Notes: a model not told the origin generated them from the sequence alone. 64,000 nucleotides of DNA from Spongiibacter nanhainus (GCF_016132545.1 NZ_CP066167.1:310001-374000), one strand, 5' to 3'. Positions 42,522-54,862 are shown, numbered from the stretch's first letter. A program made the numbers and translations.

Positions 42522-42995
42522 ATGAAAGCCATCCCCACCTCAATGTTGAGCAATCCCATTCACCTGCTGTCGCTGGGCTTTGGCAGTGGGTTGTCGCCCA
42601 AAGCTCCCGGCACGATGGGCACGGTGGCGGCGTTGCCGCTGTGGTGTGCGCTGCAGTTATTGTCTCCAGCCACATACATTGTAGTGGTGGCGGCCTGTTT
42701 TGGACTCGGTGTTTACCTCTGCGGCGAAACAGCCAGGGCACTGGGTGTGCACGACCATGGCGGCATTGTCTGGGACGAGTTTGTGGGCTTGTGGGTGGCG
42801 CTTTTTTTAACGCCCTTTGAACCCTTCTGGGTGTTGTTGGGCTTTGCGTTATTTCGGCTGTTTGATATCTGGAAGCCCTGGCCGATCCGGGTGCTGGATG
42901 CCAAGGTCCACGGTGGCCTGGGTATTATGGTGGACGACCTGCTGGCGGGCTTTTATGCCTTCGTGGTTCTCCAGCTGTTATATTTAATACCTTAA
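42522..42995 (+). CDS. pgpA: Phosphatidylglycerophosphatase A (PgpA)
   Basis: The 157-residue inner-membrane phosphatase makes phosphatidylglycerol. It has GFGSGLSPKAPGTMGT, HGGIVWDEFVGLW, LFDIWKPWPIR and GGLGIMVDDLLAG (acidic residues of the active site). ATG 42522 lies 2 bases after the thiL stop; nusB-thiL-pgpA is a conserved order. Confidence 0.94.
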   Translation: MKAIPTSMLSNPIHLLSLGFGSGLSPKAPGTMGTVAALPLWCALQLLSPATYIVVVAACFGLGVYLCGETARALGVHDHGGIVWDEFVGLWVALFLTPFEPFWVLLGFALFRLFDIWKPWPIRVLDAKVHGGLGIMVDDLLAGFYAFVVLQLLYLIP

Positions 42996-43081
42996 GAAAA
43001 ACTCAAAGTCTGGGTGTTAGGCTGTTGGCTCCGGCGTTGTTCGGCGCTGCAATCGTTGTTTTTTTCAAAGGGAGAGATCGA

Positions 43082-43447
43082 ATGAAAAAGTTTGTGACCG
43101 GGGTGTTGTCCTTGTGCCTGGTTGTCCTGGTGGGCTGCAGTGAAAGTGAGCTCCACAAATCCATGGAGGGTATGGGCGGTGCCTATAAAGCCATGAAGGA
43201 CAGCCAGACTGCCGAGGCGATGAAAGCTGAGCTGGACACCTTCAAAGCGCAGCTGGCCATTGCACAAAAACAGCCAGTAAACCCCGAAGACCAAAACACC
43301 TTTGACGAAGGGCTGCAAAAAGTCGAAGAGCAAGTGGCTCAGCTGGAGCTGGCGCTGGAGACCGGCAGCCTGGAGGTGGCCAATACCATCCTTGCTCAGC
43401 TTCGGGAAATCAATAAGGAATACCACGACAAATTAGGCGTGGAATAA
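43082..43447 (+). CDS. Cytochrome b562-like lipoprotein
   Basis: The 121-residue protein has a lipoprotein signal with lipobox LVGC (Cys19), then a four-helix-bundle pattern matching soluble cytochrome b562. Met28 (HKSMEGM) and His115 (KEYHDKL) fall where the b562 axial ligands lie, and the KAELDTFKAQLAIAQKQ helix is similar. Heme binding is thus possible but not certain, since many b562-like proteins lack it. GGGAGAG precedes ATG 43082. A TauE/SafE permease gene follows 11 bp later. Confidence 0.72.
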   Translation: MKKFVTGVLSLCLVVLVGCSESELHKSMEGMGGAYKAMKDSQTAEAMKAELDTFKAQLAIAQKQPVNPEDQNTFDEGLQKVEEQVAQLELALETGSLEVANTILAQLREINKEYHDKLGVE

Positions 43448-43458
43448 GCGCCGGCGTA

Positions 43459-44232
43459 GTGGATCATTTGCCGCCATTGCTTGAGCAGCCACTGCTGCTG
43501 TTGCTGTCACTGGCGGCGAATGTGCTGTCGGCCATGGCCGGCGGCGGCGCCGGCTTGCTGCAGCTACCGGCGCTGATTTTTCTCGGCCTGCCGCTATCTA
43601 TGGCCTTGGCCACCCACAAGATAGCCACTGTTGCCCTGGGCTTGGGTGCCACCCTCAAGCATGCCAGGGAGGGGCACACCGCCTGGGGTTTTTCCCTGCT
43701 GATGCTGGCGGCGGGCCTACCTGGTGTGGTGGTGGGCGCCAATACTATTCTCTCGGTACCGCCAGCGTTGGCGGAAGTGTCCCTGGGGGTGCTGACCATC
43801 GGCCTGGGTGTCTATTCTTACTTTAAAAAACAATTGGGTCAGCAGTACCAGCCGTGTCATCGAGATCTACAGGGTTACCTGTTGGGAGCACTGGGCTTGT
43901 TCGCCCTTGGCGTGCTCAATGGCTCACTGACTTCGGGAACGGGCTTGTTTGTCACCGTATGGCTCATTACCTGGTTTGGTTACGACTTTAAGCGCGCCAC
44001 TGCCTACACCATGATTTTGGTGGGGTTATTCTGGAACGGTACCGGTGCGCTGGCGCTGGCCCTGCAAACCGAGGTGAAGTGGAGCTGGTTACCTGCGCTG
44101 TTGCTGGGCTCACTGCTGGGTGGTTACGCTGGCGCCTATTTGGCCATCAAATACAGCAATCCGCTGATCAAGCGGGTGTTTGAAGTGGTCACGGTAGCGG
44201 CGGGTGTGGCGTTGATTGTTCAGCATATCTAG
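43459..44232 (+). CDS. TauE/SafE-family sulfite/anion exporter-like membrane protein
   Basis: The 257-residue protein has about eight membrane helices and the family duplication (LSAMAGGGAGLLQLPALIFLGLP and GVLNGSLTSGTGLFVTVWLI). Members move sulfite, sulfoacetate or similar anions. GTG 43459 is the likely start although no ribosome site is visible. It may be cotranscribed with the b562-like lipoprotein. Confidence 0.85.
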   Translation: MDHLPPLLEQPLLLLLSLAANVLSAMAGGGAGLLQLPALIFLGLPLSMALATHKIATVALGLGATLKHAREGHTAWGFSLLMLAAGLPGVVVGANTILSVPPALAEVSLGVLTIGLGVYSYFKKQLGQQYQPCHRDLQGYLLGALGLFALGVLNGSLTSGTGLFVTVWLITWFGYDFKRATAYTMILVGLFWNGTGALALALQTEVKWSWLPALLLGSLLGGYAGAYLAIKYSNPLIKRVFEVVTVAAGVALIVQHI

Positions 44233-44346
44233 TGGTGTTGGCGCCAGGGGCAATGGAGGCTGCTACTGGTGCCATAGTCGGCGCCGATAAACTGCTATAG
44301 GGTGGTCTGCGTACCGGCATTTTTGTCTTACCAAGGAGCCCGCCCA

Positions 44347-45279
44347 ATGACGTCCGATTCTTCAGCCCCCTTCATTCTTTATCACTACGGCATGTCGCCC
44401 TATGCACAAAAAATCCGCGCCATGCTGGGTTACGCGGGGGTAGATTGGCAGTCCGTGACCACTGCCGGCGCTCCGCCCCGCCCTGAGCTGGCGGCGCTGG
44501 CCGGTGGCTATCGCAAAATCCCGGTGGCGCAAATCGGTGCCGATGTGTTTTGCGACAGTCGCACCATTGCCAGGGAAATCGCGGCGCTGGCCGATAAGCC
44601 CGCGCTGTCACCCGATAATGTCAGTGAGTCTGCTCAGCAGTGGATAGATCGGGCCGAAGGTCGACTGTTTTTTGCCTGCGTGATTGCCTCTGTGGGCCTT
44701 AAATTTACGGTCGGTGCCCTGCGGACGGTGTCGTTAAGTGGCCTTAAGGCCATTATGGTGGATCGCCGCGAAATGGCGAAAACCTCCACCATTCAAGCTC
44801 CCGATAAAAAAGAAGCCAAAGCCATGGCGCTAGAGCACTTGGCCCAGGTGGAAGCACAGTTAAGCGGTGAATACTTACTGGGTGCGGAGCCGGAGTTGGC
44901 GGATTTTGCTGTCTATCACCCCCTTTGGATGCTCCATGTCAAAGGCGGCAAGCGCTTTGTTCGCCGCTTCCCCAAAACCGTGGCCTGGATCGAGCGCCTC
45001 ACCGCACTGAGCGCCGGTAACTCCCAGGAAATCACTGCCGATCGGGCGCTGGCAATGGCAAAGCAGTCTCAGCCCCGGACGATCGACGAGGCCGACAAGC
45101 AGCACGAGCTGATGGGTAAAACGGTTCGGGTGGGGCCTAATGACTACGCCCAGGACGCCACCGAGGGCAAGTTGGTGGGCAGTACTGCCCACAGCTGGAT
45201 TGTGGCCCGGGAGCACCCACAAACCGACTTGGTGCATGTGCACTTTCCCAAGCAGGGATTCGACCTAGCCGTTTGTTGA
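44347..45279 (+). CDS. Glutathione S-transferase family protein with C-terminal extension
   Basis: The 310-residue protein has an N-terminal thioredoxin-like GST domain (LYHYGMSPYAQKIRAMLGYAG, YRKIPVAQIGADVFCDSRTIAREI) and a helical C-terminal domain. The last 60 residues (GKTVRVGPNDYAQDATEGKLVGS ... EHPQTDLVHVHFPKQGF) form an extra beta-like domain not in ordinary GSTs. ATG 44347 follows AAGGAG. Its stop lies inside an inverted repeat shared with the convergent helicase region. Confidence 0.82.
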   Translation: MTSDSSAPFILYHYGMSPYAQKIRAMLGYAGVDWQSVTTAGAPPRPELAALAGGYRKIPVAQIGADVFCDSRTIAREIAALADKPALSPDNVSESAQQWIDRAEGRLFFACVIASVGLKFTVGALRTVSLSGLKAIMVDRREMAKTSTIQAPDKKEAKAMALEHLAQVEAQLSGEYLLGAEPELADFAVYHPLWMLHVKGGKRFVRRFPKTVAWIERLTALSAGNSQEITADRALAMAKQSQPRTIDEADKQHELMGKTVRVGPNDYAQDATEGKLVGSTAHSWIVAREHPQTDLVHVHFPKQGFDLAVC

Positions 45280-45324
45280 TTTCCTATCTGCGTTGCCACT
45301 GCGGCGTTGAAAACGGAAATCAAC
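45275..45324. repeat. Inverted repeat between convergent GST and helicase genes
   Basis: GTTGATTTCC (45275-45284) and GGAAATCAAC (45315-45324) are perfect 10-bp arms, 30 bases apart. There is no T-run. It may act as a bidirectional transcript-end structure. Confidence 0.45.
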
Positions 45325-45368
45325 AACCTGCCAGTGGCGGTATAGGGCTAGGTGGCCAGCCCAGACCG

Positions 45369-47249
45369 CTACTGCGGTTTGGGCTTATTCTTGTTCGGCT
45401 TGCCTTTGCCGGGCTTGGCAGGGCGCGACGCCGCCTTGGCCTTGAGGGATTTGCGCTTGGTGTCGCCGGGGGCAGATTTGCGGTGCTCGCTGGGGGCTTT
45501 GCGCTTGCGGGGTAGCTTGCCGGGGGGCAGCTCGCCGCTAGTGTTGCGCCTCGGTTCTGGAGACTCGCCAACCCGGCTGATTTTGAGTTGCTGGCCGGAT
45601 ACCCACACCCGCTGTAACTGCTTGAAAATAGGCTTGGGCATGCCCTCGGGCAAATCCACCAAGCTGTGGTCGTCAAAGATCTTAACCCGGCCTATATGCT
45701 CGGCGTCGAGACCGGCTTCGTTGGCTAATGCGCCGACAATATTGCCGGGCTGCACACCGTGTTGACGACCGACTTCAATGCGGAAGCGTTCCATGTCCGG
45801 CTCGTCGCTAGTGGCAACGCGATGTGTGTCTTTCCGCCCCTTGTCTTTGTCCTTCCGCTTGGCGCTGCTCTCCGTTTCGCTTGAGGCCGTGCTGGCGAGC
45901 TTTTTGGGAGGGGCAAACAGTGGTGAATCGCCCTGAGCCAGACAGGCCAGCGCAGCGGCGATATCCAGCCCATCGGCATCTGGATGCTGCTTTTGGAAGT
46001 CTTCGATCAGGCTGCGGTAGGGCGCCAGTTTGCCGGCGCTCAATACATCGCTGATGCGTTGCTGGAATTTGGCAATGCGGCGCTCGCTAATGGCCTCGGG
46101 GCTGGGCGGCGTCATCGCGGTGATTTTCTGCCGCGTGGCCCGCTCAATGGCGTAGAGCATCCGCTTCTCGCGGGGCGTAATAAAGAGAATGGCCTCGCCG
46201 CTGCGGCCGGCACGACCGGTACGACCGATGCGGTGGACGTAGGCTTCGGTATCGTAGGGCACGTCGTAGTTGATGACGTGGCTAATCCGTTCCACGTCCA
46301 GGCCCCGGGCGACCACGTCGGTGGCCACCAGGATATCCAATTTGCCGGCCTTGAGGGCGTCCACAGTGCGCTCCCGCTGGGACTGGGGAATGTCGCCGTT
46401 GAGTGGTGCCGCGGCGTGGCCCTGGCCCTGCAGTGCTTCGGCCAGTTCAACGGTGGCGGTCTTGGTGCGTACAAAGATGATGCTGGCGTCCCGCTCCTCC
46501 ACTTCCAGAATACGGGCCAGTGCTTCTTGCTTGCTCATGCCTTTGGCGAGCCAGTAGCGCTGGGCAATATTCTCGGCGGTGGCGGTTTTGGCCTGGATGC
46601 GGATTTCTGCCGGCTCGTTCAAATATTGCTGAGCGATGCGCTTGATGGCTGTGGGCATGGTGGCGGAGAACAGCGCCACCTGTCGTTGTGTGGGTAGTTG
46701 TTGGAGTATCCACTCAACGTCATCGATGAAGCCCATGCGCAGCATTTCGTCAGCTTCGTCCAGCACCAGGTGGCGGAGCTCATCCAGCACCAGGGTTTTG
46801 CGGCGCATATGATCCATTACCCGGCCCGGAGTGCCGACAATGACGTGGGCGCCCCGGCGCAACTCGTCCAGTTGTCCTTTATAGCCCTGGCCACCGTAGA
46901 TGGGTAGCACCTTAAAGCCAGGCATAAAGTTGGCATAGCGTTCAAAGGCTTCGGCAACCTGGATAGCCAGCTCCCGGGTTGGCGCCAACACCAGTGCCTG
47001 AGGCTTACGCCGGGACACGTCGATGCGGGACAGTACCGGCAGTGCGAAAGCCGCTGTTTTGCCCGTGCCGGTTTGCGCCTGTCCCAGTAGGTCCCGGCCG
47101 GACAGCAACTCGGGAATCGTGGCGGCCTGAATCGGCGAGGGTGATTCGTAACCCACTTGGTCCAGTGCCATTAACAAGGGAGCGATCAGGTCAAGTTGGT
47201 CAAAGCGCTGTGCAGGCGCGGGTGCCGAGTCGGCGGGAGTGCTGGTCAT
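45369..47249 (-). CDS. deaD: DEAD-box ATP-dependent RNA helicase, DeaD/CsdA-like
   Basis: The protein has about 626 residues. The helicase core shows AQTGTGKT, PTRELA, the DEAD box VLDEADEM, SAT, and HRIGRTGRAGR; then a DbpA-type RNA-binding domain (VGRQHGVQPGNIVGAL, KIFDDHSLVDLPEGMP) and a very basic Lys/Arg/Pro tail. It acts in ribosome assembly and mRNA turnover, often at low temperature. The ATG at 47249 is preferred because the promoter at 47318-47346 would leave almost no leader for the alternative upstream start at 47303. Confidence 0.92.
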   Translation of the reverse strand: MTSTPADSAPAPAQRFDQLDLIAPLLMALDQVGYESPSPIQAATIPELLSGRDLLGQAQTGTGKTAAFALPVLSRIDVSRRKPQALVLAPTRELAIQVAEAFERYANFMPGFKVLPIYGGQGYKGQLDELRRGAHVIVGTPGRVMDHMRRKTLVLDELRHLVLDEADEMLRMGFIDDVEWILQQLPTQRQVALFSATMPTAIKRIAQQYLNEPAEIRIQAKTATAENIAQRYWLAKGMSKQEALARILEVEERDASIIFVRTKTATVELAEALQGQGHAAAPLNGDIPQSQRERTVDALKAGKLDILVATDVVARGLDVERISHVINYDVPYDTEAYVHRIGRTGRAGRSGEAILFITPREKRMLYAIERATRQKITAMTPPSPEAISERRIAKFQQRISDVLSAGKLAPYRSLIEDFQKQHPDADGLDIAAALACLAQGDSPLFAPPKKLASTASSETESSAKRKDKDKGRKDTHRVATSDEPDMERFRIEVGRQHGVQPGNIVGALANEAGLDAEHIGRVKIFDDHSLVDLPEGMPKPIFKQLQRVWVSGQQLKISRVGESPEPRRNTSGELPPGKLPRKRKAPSEHRKSAPGDTKRKSLKAKAASRPAKPGKGKPNKNKPKPQ

Positions 47250-47317
47250 AAATGTGTTACCGGGCCGCTGTGGCGGCGAAGAAGGCGCTTGCATGGCGCG
47301 CAATCGAAGGGCGGCGC

Positions 47318-47346
47318 ATTATACCGGGAGTGGCGGCGAATGTCCC
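47318..47346 (-). promoter_or_regulatory. Sigma-70-type promoter of deaD
   Basis: On the minus strand TATAAT (plus-strand 47318-47323) is separated by exactly 17 bp from GGGACA (47341-47346), a four-of-six match to TTGACA. Transcription would start near 47311 and give a leader of about 60 nt to the ATG at 47249. Confidence 0.6.
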
Positions 47347-47448
47347 GCGATTATTGATTGACAAGGCATCGGCCTTGGCATTCCACTATAGCGTGTAATG
47401 TTAGTGTCCCACTTATAAGTCGTTAGGATTTCTTACAGAGCGGTGTGA

Positions 47449-48786
47449 ATGGAAAATAAGAACCCAATAAAAGAGTTTGAACAGCAGTTGTTTCACTTCC
47501 TGGATATGTTGTCCCAGGGTGAGATTTACAGTGAGTTGGGGGTCATCACCCTGATTTACGTGCTTGCATGGTTACTGGCGGCCAGGGTGCGCAAAGTGCT
47601 GCCGGTATTGCGCACGCCGCCCTCGCCGCCGGAACAATACCCGCTAAAAAATCTGGCTTTCCGCTGCGGCAAGCTCTTATTCCCTGTCTTCGCCATTATG
47701 ATGCTGCGCCTGGCGGTGGAATTTAGCGAATGGTTCACCGAGGAAGGCTGGATTATGCGGGTGGCGCTGACCATTGCCATCCTGCTGGTGTTCCTGTCCT
47801 TTGTGAATATCACTATCCGCAGCAAGGCGGTGGCGGCCTGGTTCCGCTGGGTGGGTACGCCCTTGATTTTCCTCCATCTGGTCGGTGCCCTGGATGACAT
47901 CGTCGCGGTGTTGGATTCGGTCGCCGTCCAAGTGGGCAACATTCGGGTGTCTAGCTACGGCGTAATGCGCCTGGTGGTGTTTGGCTCACTGTTGTTTTGG
48001 CTGGGTCGAGTGTCCAGTGCGACGGGGCAGACCATTATCCGCCGTCAGGAATCCCTGGATATCCGCACCCGGGAGGTGCTGGCCAAGCTGTTTGAAATTG
48101 GCCTGACTATGGTGGTGGTATTGCTGCTACTGCAGGTGATGGGGATCAACCTCACGGCCTTGGCAGTATTTGGCGGTGCGGTGGGTGTCGGTCTGGGTTT
48201 TGGTCTACAGTCCATCGCCTCCAATTTTATATCCGGGATTATTATCCTGCTGGACCGCTCGGTGACAGTGGGGGATTACGTGGAGCTGGAGGATGGCCGC
48301 ACCGGGATTGTTACCCAGTTGAATATGCGCTCCACCACGCTGGAGACCTACGACGGCAAAGATATTGTCGTACCCAATGAAAAATTCATTACCTCCAGCT
48401 TTACTAACTGGACTCACAAAAACAACAAACAGCGTTACCGGGTGGATTTTTCGGTGGCCTACAAAACCGATGTGCGTTCGATGGTGGAGTTGGTAAAAAA
48501 AGCGGTGGCCGAGCACCCGCAGGTGCTGAGCGGTGACAAGGTGCCTTTTGAAGAGCGCCCCGACTGCGAAATCGACAGCTTTGGCGACTCGGGCATCAAC
48601 ATGTTTGTCGAGTTCTGGATGGAGGGTATTGACGATGGTCGCAACCGGGTGGGCGGCGATCTGCTGTTGATTATCCTGGAGACCCTGCAGCAAAACGGTA
48701 TCGAGATTCCCTTCCCTCAGCGGGAGGTGCGTATTCTCGATCCAGAGCATGGCCCCGCCTCCAATCAGCCTTCGGACGATGGCTAA
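47449..48786 (+). CDS. MscS-family mechanosensitive ion channel
   Basis: The 445-residue protein has about five membrane helices in the first 260 residues, then the pore helix and MscS beta domain: VFGGAVGVGLGFGLQSIASNFISGIIILLDRSVTVGDYVEL, VVPNEKFITSSFTNW and a C-terminal alpha/beta domain with ALS-type endings (EIPFPQREVRIL). It opens under membrane tension to release solutes. The start ATG 47449 lies downstream of the divergent deaD promoter. Confidence 0.9.
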   Translation: MENKNPIKEFEQQLFHFLDMLSQGEIYSELGVITLIYVLAWLLAARVRKVLPVLRTPPSPPEQYPLKNLAFRCGKLLFPVFAIMMLRLAVEFSEWFTEEGWIMRVALTIAILLVFLSFVNITIRSKAVAAWFRWVGTPLIFLHLVGALDDIVAVLDSVAVQVGNIRVSSYGVMRLVVFGSLLFWLGRVSSATGQTIIRRQESLDIRTREVLAKLFEIGLTMVVVLLLLQVMGINLTALAVFGGAVGVGLGFGLQSIASNFISGIIILLDRSVTVGDYVELEDGRTGIVTQLNMRSTTLETYDGKDIVVPNEKFITSSFTNWTHKNNKQRYRVDFSVAYKTDVRSMVELVKKAVAEHPQVLSGDKVPFEERPDCEIDSFGDSGINMFVEFWMEGIDDGRNRVGGDLLLIILETLQQNGIEIPFPQREVRILDPEHGPASNQPSDDG

Positions 48787-48949
48787 GGGCGCGCGGCGCA
48801 GCGGTTTTGGTGCTGCTGCCCTGGGCCGTGCTGGGGTTGCTCGCCCGAAGGCTGTACAATGCCGGCGCCGGTAAGGCCGGCTCCCATCACCGTTGTCTGA
48901 TCACCATTGCCTGATCGCCATCGACTAACCGCTGCTGAAGGACTGTATC

Positions 48950-51994
<3,045 letters not shown>

Positions 51995-52012
51995 GTTTGT
52001 TCGGAACGGAAA

Positions 52013-53083
52013 ATGGCTATGCCACAGCACATCGCTATCGTCGGCGCCGGCCTGATCGGTCGGCTGCTGGCTTGGAAGCTTCTTGAAAAAGGAGTGACGG
52101 TGACCCTGTTTGAGCGGGGCAGCCGGGATGGCGAGGGCAGTGCGGCCCGGGTCGCCGCAGCGATGCTGGCACCCTACACCGAAGTGGTCCACGCCGAACG
52201 AGTGGTGTTTGACTGGGGCAGGGAAGCGCTGGACTGGTGGCCGAAGGCCTTGCAAGATCTGCAGCGACTGACAGGAATTACCGTGCCGATTGGCCTCAGT
52301 GGCAGTATCGCGGTGGCCCACGAACAGGACCGCTCCAGTATGCAGCAGCTGCGTCAGGCCCTGCAGGCAGCGGTGCCGGACCATATGGACAAGGTCGAGG
52401 AGCTGGATCGTGCCGGCTTGGATGCTCTGGAGCCGGCGCTGAGTGAGCATTTTCATGGTGGTCTCTACCTGCGGGAAGAAGGCTATCTGGATAATCGCCA
52501 GCTGTTGCACGCCCTGGATAAGGCTATCGAAAAACTCGGTGGTCAGTGGCGGGAGCACAGCCCGGTGGAGGACATCGGCCCTGGCCGTGTTCAGTGCGAT
52601 GGCAATGCCCAATCCTTTGATCAGGTCATAGACTGCCGCGGCATCGGTGCAAAACTTGACCTGAGTAAATTGCGGGGCGTGCGGGGCGAGGTGCTTTGGG
52701 TGCGGGCGCCGGAGGTCAGTCTGTCCCGTCCGGTGCGATTGATGCACCCGCGTTACAAGCTCTATATTTCGCCGCGCTCCGACCACCGCTATGTGATTGG
52801 CGCCACTGAAATCGAGAGCGAGTCCATGGCGCCAGTGACAGTGCGCTCCAGCCTGGAGCTGCTGTCAGCTCTGTACACGGTGCACAGTGGTTTTGCCGAG
52901 GCGGTGGTGGAGGAGAGTCTGGTTCACTGCCGGCCGGCAATGCCGGATAACTTGCCGGTGGTCCTGGACGAACCGGGCTTGATGCGGGTCAACGGCTTGC
53001 ATCGCCACGGCTATTTGCTGGGGCCAAAGGTGGTGGAAGAGGCTTTGGGGAAGTTGGATATTGCGGTTGAGCGGCGGACATGA
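52013..53083 (+). CDS. thiO: Glycine oxidase ThiO (FAD-dependent)
   Basis: The 356-residue flavoprotein has the Rossmann motif IVGAGLIGRLLAWKLLEKG with acidic ribose-binding Glu (LFERG), a middle substrate-binding part and the C-terminal FAD motif GLHRHGYLLGPKVVEE. It oxidises glycine to the imine used by ThiG for the thiazole. It follows thiC and is followed by thiS and thiG. The last residues (RRT and stop) are encoded by hairpin repeat B. Confidence 0.92.
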   Translation: MAMPQHIAIVGAGLIGRLLAWKLLEKGVTVTLFERGSRDGEGSAARVAAAMLAPYTEVVHAERVVFDWGREALDWWPKALQDLQRLTGITVPIGLSGSIAVAHEQDRSSMQQLRQALQAAVPDHMDKVEELDRAGLDALEPALSEHFHGGLYLREEGYLDNRQLLHALDKAIEKLGGQWREHSPVEDIGPGRVQCDGNAQSFDQVIDCRGIGAKLDLSKLRGVRGEVLWVRAPEVSLSRPVRLMHPRYKLYISPRSDHRYVIGATEIESESMAPVTVRSSLELLSALYTVHSGFAEAVVEESLVHCRPAMPDNLPVVLDEPGLMRVNGLHRHGYLLGPKVVEEALGKLDIAVERRT

Positions 53084-53102
53084 AAGGCGTTGTCCGCCCT
53101 AC
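53073..53102 (-). repeat. Hairpin repeat copy B (minus orientation)
   Basis: Read on the minus strand this is GTAGGGCGGACA-ACGCCTTTCA-TGTCCGCC. The thiO stop codon TGA (53081-53083) lies within it. It is inverted relative to copy C 12 bp away. Confidence 0.85.
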
Positions 53103-53114
53103 ACATACGATGGC

Positions 53115-53144
53115 GTAGGGCGGACAACGCTTTATCTGTCCGCC
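53115..53144 (+). repeat. Hairpin repeat copy C
   Basis: GTAGGGCGGACA-ACGCTTTATC-TGTCCGCC, a 30-bp copy inverted to copy B. The B-C pair together can form a larger cruciform or RNA hairpin between thiO and thiS. Confidence 0.85.
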
Positions 53145-53172
53145 AGGATAAACCAATACGAAACCAAGTATC

Positions 53173-53376
53173 ATGATCTCGGTAAGTGTAAACAACGAAG
53201 ATAAACAGTGCGATCCGGCCCAGCCGCTATCCAGTCACCTCGATGACTGGGGATTTCAATGCGAGAAGGTGGCGGTAGCTGTCAACGGCGATTTTGTACC
53301 CCGCTCCAGTTACGGCGATTATCAGCTCAGTAACGGCGATCAGGTGGATGTGTTGGCGCCGGTTCAGGGTGGCTAG
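53173..53376 (+). CDS. thiS: Sulfur carrier protein ThiS
   Basis: The 67-residue ubiquitin-like protein ends in GG (PVQGG), the C-terminus that is thiocarboxylated to deliver sulfur to the thiazole. It has ISVSVNNEDKQC and VAVAVNGDFVPRS as in the family. ATG 53173 lies 28 bp after repeat C. thiG follows after 25 bases. Confidence 0.93.
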   Translation: MISVSVNNEDKQCDPAQPLSSHLDDWGFQCEKVAVAVNGDFVPRSSYGDYQLSNGDQVDVLAPVQGG

Positions 53377-53401
53377 AGAGCAGCTAACTTAAGGTGTCAG
53401 T

Positions 53402-54196
53402 ATGAGTGATAATGGCGATACATGGACTTTGTACGGGCAGACGTTCAGTAGTCGTTTGCTGATTGGCTCGGCCCTGTATCCGTCCCCCAAGGTCATGCAA
53501 GACGCGATTACGGCTTCCGGTTCGGAGATCGTCACGGTTTCTCTGCGCCGTCAGTCGCCTGAACAGCAAGGCGGAGGTGGTTTTTGGGATCAGCTGCGGG
53601 AACTGAATCTCACACTATTGCCCAATACCGCCGGTTGCCACAGCGTGAAAGAGGCGGTGACCCTGGCGCAAATGAGCCGGGAGCTGTTCGATACCGATTG
53701 GATAAAGCTGGAAGTGGTGGGGGATGACTACAACCTCCAGCCGGATCCAGTCGGCACCATTGAAGCGGCGGAAATACTGATCAACGAAGGTTTTAAGGTT
53801 TTCCCTTACTGCACCGACGACCTGGTGATTTGCCAGCGCCTGCGGGACGTAGGCTGCCAGGTGTTGATGCCCTGGGGCTCGCCAATCGGCACCGGACGGG
53901 GCCTGATGAATCCCTATAACTTACAGGCCATTCGCGATCGCATCCCCGAGCTGCCCTTGATTGTGGATGCCGGTATCGGCAAGCCCTCCCACGCGGTGCA
54001 GGCCTTGGAGCTGGGCTACGACGGCATACTGCTCAACACTGCGGTGGCTCAAGCCAATCATCCCATCACCATGGCTGGGGCATTCCGGGATGCGGTCAAC
54101 GCCGGTCGCAGTGCTTACTTAGCCGGCGCCATGCCCGAACGCCAAACTGCTTCTCCGTCGACCCCCACGCTTGGCATGCCTTTCTGGCACCAATAG
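53402..54196 (+). CDS. thiG: Thiazole synthase ThiG
   Basis: The 264-residue TIM-barrel enzyme forms the thiazole phosphate from DXP, ThiS-thiocarboxylate and dehydroglycine. Its Schiff-base lysine is in [33 protein letters not shown] and [12 protein letters not shown] are also conserved. The dxs gene at the window end supplies its DXP. Hairpin repeat D follows the stop. Confidence 0.96.
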   Translation: MSDNGDTWTLYGQTFSSRLLIGSALYPSPKVMQDAITASGSEIVTVSLRRQSPEQQGGGGFWDQLRELNLTLLPNTAGCHSVKEAVTLAQMSRELFDTDWIKLEVVGDDYNLQPDPVGTIEAAEILINEGFKVFPYCTDDLVICQRLRDVGCQVLMPWGSPIGTGRGLMNPYNLQAIRDRIPELPLIVDAGIGKPSHAVQALELGYDGILLNTAVAQANHPITMAGAFRDAVNAGRSAYLAGAMPERQTASPSTPTLGMPFWHQ

Positions 54197-54212
54197 CTTG
54201 GGGCGGCATGCC

Positions 54213-54239
54213 GGCGGACATAAACGATGTCCGCCCTAC
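54213..54239 (-). repeat. Hairpin repeat copy D (minus orientation, 27 bp)
   Basis: On the minus strand GTAGGGCGGACATCG then TTTATGTCCGCC, a copy with a shorter centre, between the convergent thiG and the 95-residue gene at 54241-54525. Confidence 0.8.
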
Positions 54240-54240
54240 C

Positions 54241-54525
54241 CTACTCTCTGATAATCAGATCGTGCTTTAAGATTAGGTTGCCCTCTTCGTCGAGCTGGGC
54301 ATAGTGCCGCGTATCGGTGTTTTGGAGCACGGTGACTCGCTCCTGGAATAGTGGTCGTCGAACAAAACACAGCGACCAGGCGAAATTCTCCGCTTGGTGT
54401 ATGGCGGCGCATTGTGCATCGGTCAGATGTTCTCGGTAGTCATCCGGAATGGGTGGGAGCTGTTTGGCCCGTCGGTCATTGACGGGTGCTGGCGCGCTTG
54501 CTCTGGCTGATAGGTGCTGCTCCAT
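54241..54525 (-). CDS. Conserved hypothetical protein, 94 aa
   Basis: The product has the conserved-looking stretch LPPIPDDYREHLTDAQ, then AENFAWSLCFVRRPLFQERVTVL and ends GNLILKHDLIIRE. I chose the ATG at 54525, with GAGGA about 8-12 bases upstream; an open frame 49 codons longer is not protein-like. There is no signal peptide or membrane segment. Similar small proteins occur in many gammaproteobacteria as I recall, without known function. Its 3' end abuts hairpin repeat D. Confidence 0.7.
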   Translation of the reverse strand: MEQHLSARASAPAPVNDRRAKQLPPIPDDYREHLTDAQCAAIHQAENFAWSLCFVRRPLFQERVTVLQNTDTRHYAQLDEEGNLILKHDLIIRE

Positions 54526-54809
54526 GCTCAAGGTCCTCGCGGTTAATCGGCGTTTTTCTTTTCTCCAGTCTCCAGCAGCACTCCCGCTTGGCTGAGCTAC
54601 CCACTGCCGGTGATCTTGCAACCTTGCAGGGGTTACGACACTGGCGGCAGGGTGGTGTGTACTAAGCGGCATTATATTGGTGTTAGATATAGATAGGGTC
54701 GGTGAGATTGGCGGCCAAGTCCAATACCCAAATGCTTTAATCTAGGTCGGCTTTATTATTTTATTCTATATAAGGTGGGGAGGAATAAGGCGTTTTCTGA
54801 GTGGCTTGA

Positions 54810-54839
54810 GGCGGACAACAACCGCGTTGTCCGCCCTAC
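54810..54839 (-). repeat. Hairpin repeat copy E (minus orientation)
   Basis: Minus strand: GTAGGGCGGACA-ACGCGGTTGT-TGTCCGCC. It forms an inverted pair with copy F, 23 bp apart. Confidence 0.85.
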
Positions 54840-54862
54840 GTTCGCGATGTTCTTCCAATCGA

